Shown piece after piece: positions 18,357-27,478 of a DNA stretch of 64,000 nt (the first letter of the stretch is position 1; the number at the start of each line of letters is the position of its first letter). Made by a program: the position numbers and the translations under genes. A model generated the notes under the pieces. The model was given only the letters and a program-made list of their open reading frames with translations. It was not told where the DNA came from and did no database searches. Origin of the DNA: Pseudogulbenkiania sp. MAI-1 (GTDB taxonomy: Bacteria > Pseudomonadota > Gammaproteobacteria > Burkholderiales > Chromobacteriaceae); the NCBI RefSeq assembly GCF_000527175.1, contig NZ_AZUR01000001.1, positions 2,084,501 through 2,148,500 of the forward strand, given 5' to 3'.

Positions 18357-19145
18357 ATGTCCAGCGAACCCAATGTGCTGCTCGAACTCGTCGAGCCTTC
18401 CATCTACCGACTGACCATCAACCGCCCCAAGGCCTTGAACGCCCTGAACCAGGCCACCATCGCCGAGCTGGGCGATGCGCTGGCGGCGATCGCGGCAAAC
18501 AATGACGCGCGCGTGCTGCTCGTGACCGGCGCCGGCGACAAGGCCTTCGTGGCCGGGGCGGATATCCGCGCCATGCAGGACATGAGCCCGATCGAGGGGC
18601 AGCGCTTCGCCCGCGACACCATGGCGGTGTTCCGCCGACTGGAAACGCTGCCCATCCCCGTCATCACCGTGGTCAACGGCTACGCGCTGGGCGGCGGCTG
18701 CGAGCTGGCCATGAGCTGCGACTGGATTCTGGCCTCGGAGACGGCGGTGTTCGGCCAACCCGAAGTCAACCTGGGCCTCACGCCGGGCTTTGGCGGCACG
18801 CAGCGGCTGACCCGGCTGGTGGGGCGGGCCCGCGCCATGGAGTTGATCACCACCGGGCGGCAGATCAAGGCAGACGAGGCGCTGCGCTGGGGGCTGGTCA
18901 ACCACGTGTTTCCGGCGGCACAGCTGATGGACGCGGCGCTCGACATGGCGCGGCAGATCGCGGCCAAGGCGCCGATCGCGGTGCGGCTGAGCAAGGAGGC
19001 GATCCAGCGCGGCCAGGATCTCGACCTCGACAATGCCTGCCAGTTCGAGGCCCAGGTATTCGGCCTGGCCTTTTCCACGGAAGACAAGCGGGAGGGGGTG
19101 GCGGCCTTCCTCGAAAAACGCAGCCCGACCTTCAGCAACCGCTAG
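18357..19145 (+). CDS. Enoyl-CoA hydratase (crotonase family)
   Basis: Crotonase-fold hydratase of 262 residues that adds water to trans-2-enoyl-CoA. Diagnostic parts: NRPKALNALNQ, the oxyanion-hole loop VAGADIRAM, GYALGGGCELAMSCD and EVNLGLTPGFGGTQRL, which contain both catalytic glutamates. Its C-terminus EGVAAFLEKRSPTF is typical of the short-chain crotonase/FadB1 group. It ends the run of beta-oxidation genes; a strong GC-rich hairpin follows its stop. There is no thiolase in the run, so the last step of the cycle must be encoded elsewhere in the genome. Confidence 0.95.
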   Translation: MSSEPNVLLELVEPSIYRLTINRPKALNALNQATIAELGDALAAIAANNDARVLLVTGAGDKAFVAGADIRAMQDMSPIEGQRFARDTMAVFRRLETLPIPVITVVNGYALGGGCELAMSCDWILASETAVFGQPEVNLGLTPGFGGTQRLTRLVGRARAMELITTGRQIKADEALRWGLVNHVFPAAQLMDAALDMARQIAAKAPIAVRLSKEAIQRGQDLDLDNACQFEAQVFGLAFSTEDKREGVAAFLEKRSPTFSNR

Positions 19146-19158
19146 ATCGTAGTCGTAT

Positions 19159-19191
19159 CCGGCGGGGGATCGGGCGCGTTGCCCCCGCCGG
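19159..19191 (+). terminator. GC-rich hairpin after the beta-oxidation run
   Basis: CCGGCGGGGG at 19159-19168 pairs perfectly with CCCCCGCCGG at 19182-19191 across a 13-base loop. It begins 13 bases after the enoyl-CoA hydratase stop. There is only a short T tract afterwards (GTTTC), so it may be a weak terminator or an mRNA-stabilising hairpin rather than a classical intrinsic terminator. Confidence 0.5.
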
Positions 19192-19245
19192 CGTTTCACC
19201 CCCGCATCAGATAACAACCATTAACTCTATTGGAGGAAAACCATC

Positions 19246-19878
19246 ATGACTGCACCTCAGCAGGGTCTTCAGATCGTCGAAACCCGTACCGCCATTGCCG
19301 ACCCGACCGCCCTGGGCGTGTTCGGCCTATCGCTGGTCACGTTCGTGGCGGCCTCGGCCAAGATGCATTGGACAGAAGGCGTGGGATATCTGATCCCGTG
19401 GACGATGTTCCTGGGGTCGATCGCCCAGATCTGGGCCTCGTCGCTCGACTTCAAGAAGAACAACTACTTCGGCGCCGTCGTGCTGGGTGTCTACGGCCTG
19501 TTCTGGATGGCCGTCTCGATGCACTGGGCGATCAGCCTGGGCTGGTTCGGCGCCATCGACCCGGCGCAGTTCGATCCGCGGCAGATCGCCTTCGCCTTCT
19601 TCGGCTACGGCATCTTTTCGTTGTTCATCATGGTGGTGGCGTTCGAGACCAACAAGGTGTTCGCCGCCATCGTGGTGCTGATCAACGTCCTGCTGTTCTC
19701 GCTGGGCTTCGCCGCGCTGGGGTTCGCCAAGGCTCAGTTGAGCGCGGCGGCGGCCTGGTCGGAATTGATCATCTCGCTGTTGGGCTTCTACGCCTGCGGG
19801 GCGATCTTTTTCAAGAACTTCTTCGGCCGGGAAATCCTGCCCTTGGGCGCGCCGCTCGGTCTGATCAAGCGTAGTTGA
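19246..19878 (+). CDS. Acetate/succinate permease, GPR1/FUN34/YaaH (SatP) family
   Basis: Small inner-membrane transporter, 210 residues, with six predicted membrane helices, the layout of the AceTr family (E. coli SatP, yeast Ady2). The N-terminal family signature appears in modified form as ADPTALGVFGLSLVTF (about 18-33), where the usual NPxPLGLxxF has Asp for Asn and lacks one proline. A strong TGGAGGA ribosome site lies nine bases before the ATG. The gene follows the beta-oxidation run on the same strand, separated by a hairpin, so it may be expressed with it or separately. Acetate uptake fits a cell that also carries glcB (glyoxylate shunt) 11 kb away. The changed signature leaves the substrate open. 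Confidence 0.87.
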   Translation: MTAPQQGLQIVETRTAIADPTALGVFGLSLVTFVAASAKMHWTEGVGYLIPWTMFLGSIAQIWASSLDFKKNNYFGAVVLGVYGLFWMAVSMHWAISLGWFGAIDPAQFDPRQIAFAFFGYGIFSLFIMVVAFETNKVFAAIVVLINVLLFSLGFAALGFAKAQLSAAAAWSELIISLLGFYACGAIFFKNFFGREILPLGAPLGLIKRS

Positions 19879-19936
19879 GGCCATCTCCGGGCGTGCCGTG
19901 TTGGACATGCCCGGCCCGTACTGCCTGCCGGGCGCC

Positions 19937-20257
19937 CTAGTCGAAACGGTCGTCCTTCACCTGCACCATGCCGTTCTCCACCCGCACCGGGAAGGTCGCC
20001 ACCGGCTCGTAGGCCGGCGGGGTCAGCGCCTCGCCGGTCACCAGCGAGAACATCGAGCCGTGGCGCGGGCAGATGATGTTCTCGTCCAGTATGTCTCCCT
20101 CCGACAGGGTTTCGGCCTCGTGGGTGCATAAGTCCTCGATGGCGTAGTAGCGGCCGTTGACGTTGAACACGGCGACGGGCACGCCGTCCACGTCCAGCGT
20201 GCGGAAGGAGCCCGGCTCGAATTCGTCCGCCGGGGCGACGTCGACCCAGTCGCTCAT
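19937..20257 (-). CDS. Rieske-type [2Fe-2S] ferredoxin (last gene of the suf operon)
   Basis: A 106-residue soluble Rieske protein of the dioxygenase-ferredoxin type. The cluster ligands are Cys44-x-His46 (CTHEAETLSEG) and Cys63-x2-His66 (CPRHGSMF). The start ATG at 20257 overlaps the stop of the SufT-like gene by one base. No oxygenase component is nearby, so it is not the ferredoxin of an adjacent dioxygenase. In several proteobacterial suf operons such a gene closes the operon; its role there (electron donor to assembly, or a client protein) is not established. A longer frame upstream reads through the SufT gene and is not used. Confidence 0.9.
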   Translation of the reverse strand: MSDWVDVAPADEFEPGSFRTLDVDGVPVAVFNVNGRYYAIEDLCTHEAETLSEGDILDENIICPRHGSMFSLVTGEALTPPAYEPVATFPVRVENGMVQVKDDRFD

Positions 20258-20616
20258 CACAGCAACCCCAGTTCGAGGCGCGCCGCCTCGCTCATCATGT
20301 CCTGGCTCCAGGGCGGTTCCCACACCAGCTCCACCTCGGCCTCGTGCACCCCGTCCACCCGTTCTACCGCCTCGGCCACCAGACCGGGAAAGGTCTGCGC
20401 CACCGGGCAGCCGGGGGCCGTCAGCGTCAGGTCGATATGGACCTTGCCTTCGGCGGCGTCCACGTCCAGCGCGTAGACGAGGCCCAGGTCGTAGATGTTG
20501 ACCGGGATTTCCGGGTCGTACACGGTGCGCAGAGCCTCGATCACGCGCGCCTCCAGTTCCGACACCGGCCGGGCGGCGGTTTGCTCGTCGTGGTGCAGCC
20601 AATCGAACAGTCCCAT
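20257..20616 (-). CDS. SufT-like DUF59/MIP18 family Fe-S assembly factor
   Basis: A 119-residue protein whose core is the MIP18/DUF59 domain: VYDPEIPVNIYDLGLVY, the DLTLTAPGCPVAQTFP loop with the single conserved cysteine, and VWEPPWSQDMMSEAARLELG at the end. Proteins of this type help in late steps of iron-sulfur cluster maturation (SufT, PaaD, CIA2). It sits between sufU and the Rieske gene. Its stop overlaps the Rieske start; a five-base gap separates its start from the sufU stop. The coupling points to a fixed stoichiometry with SufU. Confidence 0.9.
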   Translation of the reverse strand: MGLFDWLHHDEQTAARPVSELEARVIEALRTVYDPEIPVNIYDLGLVYALDVDAAEGKVHIDLTLTAPGCPVAQTFPGLVAEAVERVDGVHEAEVELVWEPPWSQDMMSEAARLELGLL

Positions 20617-20621
20617 CGTAT

Positions 20622-21071
20622 TCACTCCGTCGATACCGGTTGCGACTCCCCGTGCAACGCCGCCAGCAGCGTGTGCCAAGCCAGGGTGGCGCACTTCACC
20701 CGCGTCGGGAATTCGCGCACGCCGGCCAGCACCTCCAGCTTGCCGATCGGCGCCAGGGGGCGGGCGTCGTCCCCGCCGGTCACCAGTGCATGAAAAACGG
20801 CGAACAGCGCCTCGGCCTCGGCTTGGGTCTTGCCCTTCAACGCGTCGGTCATCAGCGAGGCCGAGGCGGTGGAGATGGCGCAGCCCGAGCCCTCGAAACT
20901 GGCGTCCTCGATCACGCCGTCCACCACCCGCAGCGACAGCGTCAGGTGGTCGCCGCACAAGGGGTTGAAGCCCTCGGCGTGGCGGTTTGCATCCTCCAGC
21001 GGACCGAAATTGTGCGGCCGGCGGTAGTGGTCGACGATGAGCTCCTGATAGAGATCGCGCAAATCAGTCAT
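20622..21071 (-). CDS. sufU: SufU-type Fe-S scaffold / sulfur-transfer protein
   Basis: 149-residue U-type protein. Ligand residues are Cys39-Gly-Asp41 (FNPLCGDH), Cys64 (EGSGCAISTASASLM) and Cys127 (RVKCATLAW); between Cys64 and Cys127 there is the extra GGDDARP segment that sets SufU apart from IscU. In Firmicutes SufU is a zinc protein that accepts sulfur from SufS; presence of this form with SufS and without SufE fits that route. The ATG at 21071 overlaps the sufS stop (TGATG). It is the fifth structural gene in the operon. Confidence 0.93.
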   Translation of the reverse strand: MTDLRDLYQELIVDHYRRPHNFGPLEDANRHAEGFNPLCGDHLTLSLRVVDGVIEDASFEGSGCAISTASASLMTDALKGKTQAEAEALFAVFHALVTGGDDARPLAPIGKLEVLAGVREFPTRVKCATLAWHTLLAALHGESQPVSTE

Positions 21072-22336
21072 CAACCGAAAACCTCCCGTGCCTTGCGAAT
21101 GGCGCGCATCAGCACGTCCACTTCCTCGAAGGTGTTGTAGAGGGCGAACGAGGCGCGCGCCGTGGCGGGCACGCCGAAGTGCGCCATGACCGGCATCGCG
21201 CAATGATGGCCGGCGCGTACCGCCACCCCCTCCAGGTCCAGCACCGTGCCGACGTCGTGCGGGTGCACGCCCTCGAGCATGAACGACAGGATGCTCGCCT
21301 TGTCGCGCGCCGTGCCGATCAGGCGCAGACCGGGAACCTGCGCCGCCTGCTCGGTGGCGTAGGCCAGCAGCGCCTGTTCGTGGGCGGCGATGGCGGGCAG
21401 GCCGATCGTGTTCACGTAGTCGATGGCCGCTCCCAGGCCGATGACGCCGGCGATATTCGGGGTGCCGGCCTCGAACTTGTACGGCAGGTCGTTGTAGGTG
21501 GTCTTGGCGAAGGTAACCTGGCGGATCATGTCGCCGCCGCCCTGATAGGGCGGCATCGACTCGAGCAGCGCGGCCTTGCCGTAGAGCACGCCGATGCCGG
21601 TCGGGCCGTAGAGCTTGTGCCCGGAAAAAGCGTAGAAGTCGCAGCCGAGCACCTGCACGTCGACCGGCAGATGGGCGGCGGCCTGCGCCCCGTCGACCAG
21701 CACCACCGCGCCGGCAGCGTGGGCGAGTTCGACCAGTTGCCGCACCGGGTTGAGGGTGCCCAGCGCGTTGGACAGATGCGTCAGCGCGACCAGGCGCGTG
21801 GCCGGCCCCAACAGGCGGGCGAATTCCTCCAGGCGCAGCTCGCCCGCGTCGTCGATCGGGGCGACGCGCAGCACGGCACCGCTGCGTTCGCACAGCAGTT
21901 GCCACGGCACGATGTCGGAGTGGTGCTCCATCTCGGTGATCAGGATCTCGTCGCCGGGCCGCAATCGCTGGCCGAAGCTCGCCGCCACCAGGTTGATCGC
22001 CTCGGTGGTGCCGCGCACGAACACGATCTCCTCGCGCCGCGCCGCGTTGATGAAGCGCCGCACCGTGTCGCGCGCCGCCTCGAAGGCCTCGGTCGCCCGC
22101 TGGCTCAGGCTGTGCACGCCGCGATGGACGTTGGCATTCAGCTCGCGGTAGTAGCGCGCCTCGCACTCGATCACGCTCGACGGCTTCTGGGTGGTCGCGG
22201 CGTTGTCCAGGTAGACCAGCGGCTTGCCGTGCACGATCTGGCTCAGGATGGGGAAATCCTGCCGCCAGCGCGCCACTTCCAGAGCGGACGGCGACGCGCC
22301 ATGGTGGGCATTCCGTTCGTTCACCGGTGCGTTCAT
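21071..22336 (-). CDS. sufS: Cysteine desulfurase SufS
   Basis: PLP enzyme that removes sulfur from cysteine as a persulfide, 421 residues. The PLP lysine is Lys241 in FSGHKLYGPTG, the catalytic cysteine is Cys379 in RAGHHCAMP, and YLDNAATTQKP near residue 42 is the family opening. RAGHHCAMP with the following residues identifies the group II (SufS) class rather than IscS. The start at 22336 overlaps the sufD stop by four bases (ATGA). A longer open frame in the same phase extends upstream through sufD and has no family features. Partner for sulfur transfer is probably SufU. Confidence 0.96.
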   Translation of the reverse strand: MNAPVNERNAHHGASPSALEVARWRQDFPILSQIVHGKPLVYLDNAATTQKPSSVIECEARYYRELNANVHRGVHSLSQRATEAFEAARDTVRRFINAARREEIVFVRGTTEAINLVAASFGQRLRPGDEILITEMEHHSDIVPWQLLCERSGAVLRVAPIDDAGELRLEEFARLLGPATRLVALTHLSNALGTLNPVRQLVELAHAAGAVVLVDGAQAAAHLPVDVQVLGCDFYAFSGHKLYGPTGIGVLYGKAALLESMPPYQGGGDMIRQVTFAKTTYNDLPYKFEAGTPNIAGVIGLGAAIDYVNTIGLPAIAAHEQALLAYATEQAAQVPGLRLIGTARDKASILSFMLEGVHPHDVGTVLDLEGVAVRAGHHCAMPVMAHFGVPATARASFALYNTFEEVDVLMRAIRKAREVFG

Positions 22337-23645
22337 AGCAGCTCCTTCACCCGCTCGGGCAGGCGTCCCAGCAACAGTAGCTCCAGCCGGGCGCGCAGCG
22401 GCATCGCTTCCACCCGGCCGATCATCTCGGCGGCGAAGGCGAAGGTGAGCAGCGCGCGCGCCTCGGCATCGTCCACGCCACGCGAGCGCAGATAGAACAC
22501 CTGCTCGGGGTCGAGCTGGCCCACGGTGGCACCGTGGCTGCATTTCACGTCGTCGGCGTAGATCTCCAGCTGTGGCTTGGTGTCGATCTCGGCGTTGTCC
22601 GACAGCAGCAGGTTGCGATTGGCCTGGTGCGCGTCGGTATGTTGCGCATCGGGATGCACCACGACCCGGCCGTTGAACACCGCACGCGAAGCCCCGGCCA
22701 GCACGCCCTTGTAGAACTCGCGGCTGGTACCGTAGGGCTGAGCATGGTCGATGCGGGTGTGGTGGTCGACATGCTGCCGGCCGTCGGCCATGTACAAGCC
22801 ATCGAGCGTGCACGCGGCATGCTCGGCATTGAGCCCGACCCGGATATCGAGCCGCGCCAGCCCGCCGCCCAAGGCAAACGAACGCGAGGTGAAACGGCTA
22901 CCGTGCCCTTGATCCGCATTCACCGCGGCGATATGGAAGGCCTTCAGGCTCTCCTGCTGCAGCTTGTGATGCTCGACCTCGGCATCGCGCCCGACGACGA
23001 GATCGGTGATGGTGTTGGTGAAGTAGGCGCCATCATCCACGGCGACATGGTGCTCGATCAGGCAGGCGCGGCTGCCGGCATCGGCCTGGACCAGATTGCG
23101 CGTCTGCACCGCCAGCCCGGGGTCGGTGGTGATGAACAGCAATTGCAGCGGCGTGTCGAGCACCACCCCGTCGGCAAGATGTACATAGGCGCCGTCGGTC
23201 ATGAACGCCGCATTCAGCGCCGCGAAACCGGACGGGTAACCATCGGGCAAGGCGCCCAGCACGGCCTCCAGCCGCTCCGGTTCACGCTCCAGCAGCTCGG
23301 CCAGGCTGGTCAGCGTGGCCCCCGGCGGCAGCGGATCGAGGCGTGACCAGCGCGGCTGGTAGTGCCCGTTCACGAACACCATCCGCCGCGCCCCCGGCAG
23401 GCTCCACGCCTCGATCTGTTCGACCTCGAGGCAGGCCGACACTGGCGGCGCCAGTTCGAAACGGCCCTGTTCGATGGCCGCCACGCGAGTGTACTTCCAG
23501 TCCTCCTGCCTCAGCGTCGGAAAGCCGGTCTCGACAAAGGAGGCCATACCCGCCTCGCGCATGCGCCGCAGCCACGGCAGACGCCAGCCGGGCAAGGCGG
23601 CGGCCACGCAGGCAAACTCGTTGCGGTAGAAGTCGGTGGCGGCGC

Positions 23646-23649
<4 letters not shown>
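22333..23649 (-). CDS. sufD: SufD subunit of the SufBCD Fe-S assembly complex
   Basis: 438 residues, the usual SufD length. The C-terminal beta-helix part has the hallmark RIDHAQPYGTSREFYKGVLAG and VVHPDAQHTDAHQANRNLLL, followed by DVKCSHGATVGQLDPEQVFYL and the C-terminal helical domain. The conserved histidine of SufD is in CSHGATVG. SufD pairs with SufB on the SufC dimer. The start overlaps sufC by four bases and the stop overlaps sufS by four bases. The N-terminus (FACVAAALPGWRLPWL) is the short helical domain expected. Confidence 0.95.
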
Positions 23650-24413
<764 letters not shown>

Positions 24414-24422
24414 CTCACCCCC

Positions 24423-25871
<1,449 letters not shown>

Positions 25872-25908
25872 CTACCTCTCCCATTGCTATCGGGTAGCGC
25901 CCATGTCC

Positions 25909-26367
25909 CTAGCGGTAGGCCTCGCTTCCGGACCGAATCCCGCTATCGTCCACCACCGGCTGGAACCCCGGTTGCGCCATGTCCTCCAGCGTGAGATTGC
26001 TCAGCGTGCGGTGAATGACCTGGTTGATGCGCTGCCAGTTGCCGCGCACGGCACACGAGCCTTCCTGCATGCACTGGCCGGCGCCCACGCTGCACTCGGT
26101 CACCCCGAGCGGTCCTTCCAGGGCGTCGATGACCTGGGCGATGGAAATCTCCGCAGGCGGCCGCGCCAACAGGTAGCCGCCGTGGGCGCCACGCAGCGAC
26201 TGCAGCAGCTCTTTGCGTGCCAGAGCCTTCAGTATCTTGCTCGCCGTGGCCACCGATACGCCCACCGCGCCGGCCACTTCGGCGGCGCTGTAAACCCGGG
26301 CAGGCTCACGCGCCATGTGCGTCATGATCACGGTGCCGTAGTCGGTCAGCTTGCTCAGTCTCAACAT
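25909..26367 (-). CDS. Rrf2-family suf operon repressor (SufR/IscR-like)
   Basis: 152-residue Rrf2 regulator with N-terminal winged helix (MLRLSKLTDYGTVIMTHM, then SVATASKILKALA as recognition helix) and three cysteines, Cys92, Cys99 and Cys105, spaced as the cluster ligands of IscR. It belongs to the SUF-associated Rrf2 group rather than to IscR of the isc operon. The ATG at 26367 is chosen because AAGGA lies seven bases before it; an in-frame TTG two codons upstream is less likely. It is the first gene of the suf operon and a palindrome at its promoter resembles the type 1 IscR box, so it probably represses the operon when it holds a cluster. Confidence 0.92.
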   Translation of the reverse strand: MLRLSKLTDYGTVIMTHMAREPARVYSAAEVAGAVGVSVATASKILKALARKELLQSLRGAHGGYLLARPPAEISIAQVIDALEGPLGVTECSVGAGQCMQEGSCAVRGNWQRINQVIHRTLSNLTLEDMAQPGFQPVVDDSGIRSGSEAYR

Positions 26368-26386
26368 CACCAAGTCCTTGTTCTTT

Positions 26387-26411
26387 ATATAGAATCAATT
26401 TAGTCCTATAT
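26387..26411 (-). promoter_or_regulatory. Candidate operator of the suf regulator (IscR type 1-like dyad)
   Basis: A 25-bp imperfect dyad with outer arms ATATAG and CTATAT and the core GACTA on the minus strand. Aligned to the E. coli type 1 IscR consensus it matches the outer ATA/TAT and the GACTR core of the left half but is weak in the right half. It lies 20 bases upstream of the regulator's ATG, where it would cover the promoter. The assignment is by similarity and position only. Confidence 0.6.
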
Positions 26412-26561
26412 GTTTCCAAGGGCCAGGTCGATTCATGACAAAAACGGGTTGGCTGGGATCTCCCCGCGGGTCGGAGCACACCTGGATCAGGTCAAAAGGC
26501 AGGGGCGAAGCAGGATAGGGGGACAGACAATCGCCCCCCTCAATCGCAAGGAGGCAGCGCC

Positions 26562-26870
26562 ATGAAATTCATCTTCGAGGTACGCATGAGACCCGGTTAC
26601 ACGGTGGAGGAGTACGCCGAAGCCTGGATTCGGGCCAGCGAGATCATTCAGCGTACGCCGGGAGCCAAGGGCACCTATCTGCATCGGAAGATCGGCGAGC
26701 CCAATACCTTGCTGGCCATCGCGACCTGGGAATCGAAGGCGCATCGGGATGCGAAGGACGACCGGCGGGACGAAACCGTGCGCGCCATCCTCGAGAAGCA
26801 CGCGGCAAATTGTGACATTACCGTCATCGGGGAATTCGAGGAGCCGGAGTGGATTGTGCTGCCTGAATAA
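26562..26870 (+). CDS. Small ferredoxin-like (ABM/GYD-type dimeric barrel) protein
   Basis: 102-residue soluble protein with the beta-alpha-beta pattern of dimeric alpha/beta barrels: MKFIFEVRMRPGYTVEEYAE, a helix, then GTYLHRKIGEPNTLLAIATWES and a final strand CDITVIGEFEEPEW. This resembles antibiotic-biosynthesis-monooxygenase or GYD-like folds, but no active-site residues can be named and the function is unknown. AAGGAGG lies seven bases before the ATG. It is divergent from the suf regulator across about 195 bases, and convergent with ydbL, with a shared hairpin between the stops. Confidence 0.75.
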   Translation: MKFIFEVRMRPGYTVEEYAEAWIRASEIIQRTPGAKGTYLHRKIGEPNTLLAIATWESKAHRDAKDDRRDETVRAILEKHAANCDITVIGEFEEPEWIVLPE

Positions 26871-26891
26871 GCCCAAATAAGTCAAACCGTC

Positions 26892-26925
26892 GCGGCGGGT
26901 TTCCTCCGGTGACGAACCCCGCCGC
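26892..26925. terminator. Shared hairpin between convergent genes
   Basis: GCGGCGGG at 26892-26899 pairs with CCCGCCGC at 26918-26925 across an 18-base loop whose edges (TTT and GAAC) can extend the stem with one bulge. It lies between the stops of the small barrel protein gene and ydbL and may end transcription from both sides. No long T tract is present. Confidence 0.45.
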
Positions 26926-26940
26926 AACCTATGCTGCGAA

Positions 26941-27273
26941 CTACTTCTTGACCCACTGGCCAGTGGAAGACTTCACGTAGGTGCCCGGTGCGGCCTTTTC
27001 TATGGCTTTCTGCCCGGCCAGGGCAGCCACTTGGTCCAGCGTGGCGCCGTTTTTCTTGGCGATGGCCTCGTAAGCGCTACGGCGCTTGGCGTTGATGTCG
27101 GCCGCCAGCTCCACTGCCTCCGGCGTGGACTTGACCACTCCCAGGTAGCCATCGGGCTGTTCGCCTACCAGCCCTTGCGACTTGGCCCCGTCCAGATCGA
27201 GCGCCATGGCCAGCGTACTGCAGACAAGCAGCAGCGCTGCCAGCCATCGTATCTTCGTTTTCATGAGTTTCAT
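26941..27273 (-). CDS. ydbL: YdbL-family periplasmic protein (DUF1318)
   Basis: 110 residues with a cleavable signal peptide (hydrophobic 9-22, likely cut after AMA at about 24). The mature part is the DUF1318 domain: LVGEQPDGYLGVVKS, DINAKRRSAYEAIAKKNG and PGTYVKSSTGQWVKK at the end. In E. coli YdbL helps the lipoprotein YnbE form the right multimer with YdbH in the intermembrane lipid bridge. Here it is the third gene of ydbH-ynbE-ydbL, with AGGAGG eight bases before the ATG and only eight bases after the ynbE stop. Confidence 0.92.
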   Translation of the reverse strand: MKLMKTKIRWLAALLLVCSTLAMALDLDGAKSQGLVGEQPDGYLGVVKSTPEAVELAADINAKRRSAYEAIAKKNGATLDQVAALAGQKAIEKAAPGTYVKSSTGQWVKK

Positions 27274-27281
27274 GCAGCCTC

Positions 27282-27458
27282 CTAGAACAACGCGCTGTCT
27301 TCCGTGAGTTTATCGACGTCCTTTTCCACCTTGAGGCGGATCTCATGGTCGATTTTCACGTTCAGATTGATGGTGATCGGTTCTTTGGGAGCCTCGAGCG
27401 CAACCCGTGGGGTGCAAGCCATCAAGGGCAGTAAGGCTATGAGCCAAACGGGTTTCAT
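27282..27458 (-). CDS. ynbE: YnbE-family small outer-membrane lipoprotein
   Basis: A 58-residue lipoprotein. The signal peptide ends in the lipobox LMAC, making Cys15 the lipidated residue; the mature part contains TINLNVKIDHEIRLKVEKDV, the YnbE pattern of alternating strands. A strong GGAGGAG ribosome site precedes the ATG. The gene is easily missed because of its size. It lies between ydbH (20 bases upstream) and ydbL. In E. coli YnbE stacks into a beta-structured extension that joins the inner-membrane AsmA-like protein YdbH to the outer membrane for phospholipid transport. Confidence 0.9.
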   Translation of the reverse strand: MKPVWLIALLPLMACTPRVALEAPKEPITINLNVKIDHEIRLKVEKDVDKLTEDSALF

Positions 27459-27478
27459 GGTGACTCCTCCGCATTCTG

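Noticed and set aside
19937..20257. Rieske protein as part of a ring-hydroxylating dioxygenase
   Set aside because: No oxygenase or reductase subunit lies nearby, and the gene is translationally coupled to the suf operon.
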